Assembly (NCBI GenBank): GCA_016285615.1
Contig: JAEERB010000005.1
Coordinates: forward strand, 1-45,229
Source: Bacteroidales bacterium
Lineage (GTDB): Bacteria > Bacteroidota > Bacteroidia > Bacteroidales > WCHB1-69
Direction: 5' to 3'
DNA length: 45,229 nt
The notes beneath the pieces were generated by a model. The model saw only the letters and a list, made by a program, of their open reading frames with translations, made no database searches and was not told the origin of the DNA. This document shows, one piece after another, positions 43,731-45,229 of this stretch. A program made the translations under genes and the position numbers. Each line of letters opens with the position of its first letter. The stretch's first letter is position 1.

Positions 43731-45229
43731 TTAATGTTGGATGGTGAAGACAAGGTTGCCGGCAGTATAGGCGTAAACAGTGATGGTTCCATGAGTGCCG
43801 GGACGCAGGACGGAAGTCGGGTTGTCGTCGGTGCGTAGCGGTATCGACAGACTCTCCTTCTGCTCGGTCAGGCCTTCTTGCGTCAAGGCTATGTAGGCTC
43901 CGCCATGGCTAACAAGGGTGATGGTGGGTGCCTCAATGTCCACATTGCCGTCGTTACCGAATTCCAAAGTCATTCTCACAATTTGGTTAGGCATGGCATT
44001 GGCTGGGAATTGCAAGTTGGTGAAGAGAGTTGCAGGCTCGCCTGCGCGGATTTCAAAGGCTTGTGGCAGCGATGAGCTCTGTGCCCTGTCTTGTGCTGTA
44101 ATGGTGTAAAAGCCCGTTGCTTTTCCTGTCAGATCAAATTGGGCGTAGAGCTTGTGGGCGTTGACGCAAACGATGCCGTCGGCTGTAATGGTCTCCGCGT
44201 CGGACGTCAACTTCACTTGCGTGCTGTCGCTGAAGCGGGCACCCTCAAGTTCCAGCGTCACTTTGCCCGTGTTGCCACCGAAGGCCGGCGAGACGCTCGT
44301 CAGTTCAAAGGGCAGGATGTCGGCACGAATGACGATAGGCTGCTTGCTGCCACCAGCGGAAAGGCCTTCCACATGGACGCCATAGTAACCATCCTCTGTT
44401 GAAGGTACATATACTTCAGGGTGCATGCTGGCATCCGAACCGAAAGAGTATTGCTGCGGACCACTAACATCGTTGTGTTGCACATAAATCCGATTGATGG
44501 CGCCCGTGAGCGAATCGCCACTCTTGACGCTGATGCGCACCGTTTCGTTGGTGTTGTCGCCTACAACCAACAGGTAGTTGTTGGCAAAGCCCTCCTCAAG
44601 CGTGTCAGCCACATTCGTGTTGAACGGCAGGCGCGGCAGCATGACGTGTACAGGCTCGGCAGCAACCGCCGTGTTGTTCTCCTCATTTGCTTCGGCAAAA
44701 GTGTTGTCGGCATCCGTCTTTACAATGATGTAATAATAACCTTCTTTAACGCCATGAATTTTAGCGGTAACGGTATGTTGTGCCGTAGCGTTCAATGGCA
44801 GGAAGATCTCATTGGTCGCCGTGCCAATCAGTTGGTCGCCGATGTCATATTGTTTGTCTTCAGAGAGATATACCAACTCCTTCAAGTTGCCGCCTCTCAA
44901 GGCGTAACCTCCCTTGTTCTGCAAAGTCCATCCTATTGTCATTCGTTGACCTGAAGTGACGGTGCTCTGCGCCTGGATGTGGGCAATAGCCAAATCGCCT
45001 TGCGCTGACTGACTTACTGATACCTCAATGGTGTCAATGTTGTTTGCCCACGACGATTCGTGAATGCGCTGGTTGGCATTGGTGTTGACATACAGAGAAA
45101 TCTTGCCAATAGCAGAAGTGGAAATGGTGAAGGTGATGGTGTCGGTGTAGGATGTTCCTTTGGCTACGGTCTTACCGCTGCGAAGCGCATTGGTAAGCAA
45201 TAGGTCGTTGTCGCCAATAAGGTAGAGTT
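43731..45229 (-). CDS. CARDB/IPT-domain surface protein, 5' end outside window
   Basis: The open frame runs off the right edge, with in-frame codons reading L-Y-L-I-G-D-N-D-L-L up to the end; the N-terminus and promoter are missing and the visible part has ~499 residues. CARDB-like adhesion modules are evident: I-S-L-Y-V-N-T-N-A-N-Q-R-I-H-E-S, then V-Y-L-S-E-D-K-Q-Y-D-I-G-D and D-N-T-F-A-E-A-N-E-E-N-N-T. Further on is an IPT/TIG-like module (S-V-S-P-A-F-G-G-N-T-G-K-V-T-L-E-L-E-G). No sorting domain is visible at its C-terminus (ending LVFTIQH). It is the first visible gene of the operon; three secreted-protein genes follow at 15, 31-49 and 18 bases. Confidence 0.82.
   Translation of the reverse strand, partial: LYLIGDNDLLLTNALRSGKTVAKGTSYTDTITFTISTSAIGKISLYVNTNANQRIHESSWANNIDTIEVSVSQSAQGDLAIAHIQAQSTVTSGQRMTIGWTLQNKGGYALRGGNLKELVYLSEDKQYDIGDQLIGTATNEIFLPLNATAQHTVTAKIHGVKEGYYYIIVKTDADNTFAEANEENNTAVAAEPVHVMLPRLPFNTNVADTLEEGFANNYLLVVGDNTNETVRISVKSGDSLTGAINRIYVQHNDVSGPQQYSFGSDASMHPEVYVPSTEDGYYGVHVEGLSAGGSKQPIVIRADILPFELTSVSPAFGGNTGKVTLELEGARFSDSTQVKLTSDAETITADGIVCVNAHKLYAQFDLTGKATGFYTITAQDRAQSSSLPQAFEIRAGEPATLFTNLQFPANAMPNQIVRMTLEFGNDGNVDIEAPTITLVSHGGAYIALTQEGLTEQKESLSIPLRTDDNPTSVLRPGTHGTITVYAYTAGNLVFTIQH

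Overview
The window looks like a chromosomal segment of an anaerobic gut-type Bacteroidales (phylum Bacteroidota). Four things suggest this. Upstream of many genes there is a TAnnTTTG box, the Bacteroidota -7 promoter element, and there are few Shine-Dalgarno sites. A SprE/PorW type 9 secretion (T9SS) lipoprotein is present together with proteins ending in type A and type B T9SS sorting domains. FISUMP (Fib_succ_major) domains occur. The L-rhamnose isomerase/RhaT pair and TonB-like genes are also typical of the phylum. No insertion sequence, CRISPR array, rRNA or complete prophage was seen. The genus cannot be named from this sequence.

Layout. 1-5.1 kb: a secreted CAP-domain protein cut by the left edge, a lone DppB-type permease, and convergent recQ. 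5.2-10.7 kb: a six-gene plus-strand run (riboflavin synthase, SprE/PorW, bactofilin, AtpZ-like protein, AtpI-like membrane protein, Elp3-like radical SAM protein) that ends in repeat-rich DNA and a terminator. 10.7-15.3 kb: an orphan ORF6N regulator, then minus-strand mutY, an OmpA-like lipoprotein and an aspartate aminotransferase. 15.5-26.0 kb: a surface-protein cluster with a 937-residue IgGFc-binding-like protein (type B sorting domain), a 1528-residue FISUMP protein containing a 1020-bp internal tandem duplication, a beta-helix protein, a small lipoprotein and a TonB C-terminal-domain protein. 26.2-31.3 kb: a cyclic 2,3-diphosphoglycerate synthetase-like GTPase, a lactaldehyde reductase-type dehydrogenase, and an AlgI-type O-acyltransferase with an SGNH partner. 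31.3-36.7 kb: a LysM/NlpC-P60 hydrolase, initiator tRNA-fMet, an EamA transporter, a FISUMP lipoprotein, and rhaA-rhaT. 36.7-45.2 kb: a four-gene minus-strand operon of large exported proteins (CARDB/IPT protein, two uncharacterised secreted proteins, and a 1669-residue protein with 16 two-cysteine repeats and a type A sorting domain), cut by the right edge.

The main theme is cell-surface display. SprE/PorW belongs to the T9SS, and at least two large proteins here carry its sorting signals. Modules are shared between loci: a C-x-G ... GCDS repeat occurs in both the 937- and 1669-residue proteins, and FISUMP domains occur in two loci. The least explained parts are the 36.7-45.2 kb surface operon and the FISUMP protein, which appears to be evolving by duplication and gene conversion. 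The other genes are mostly core metabolism, DNA repair or sugar catabolism. All calls come from reading the sequence; no database search was run.
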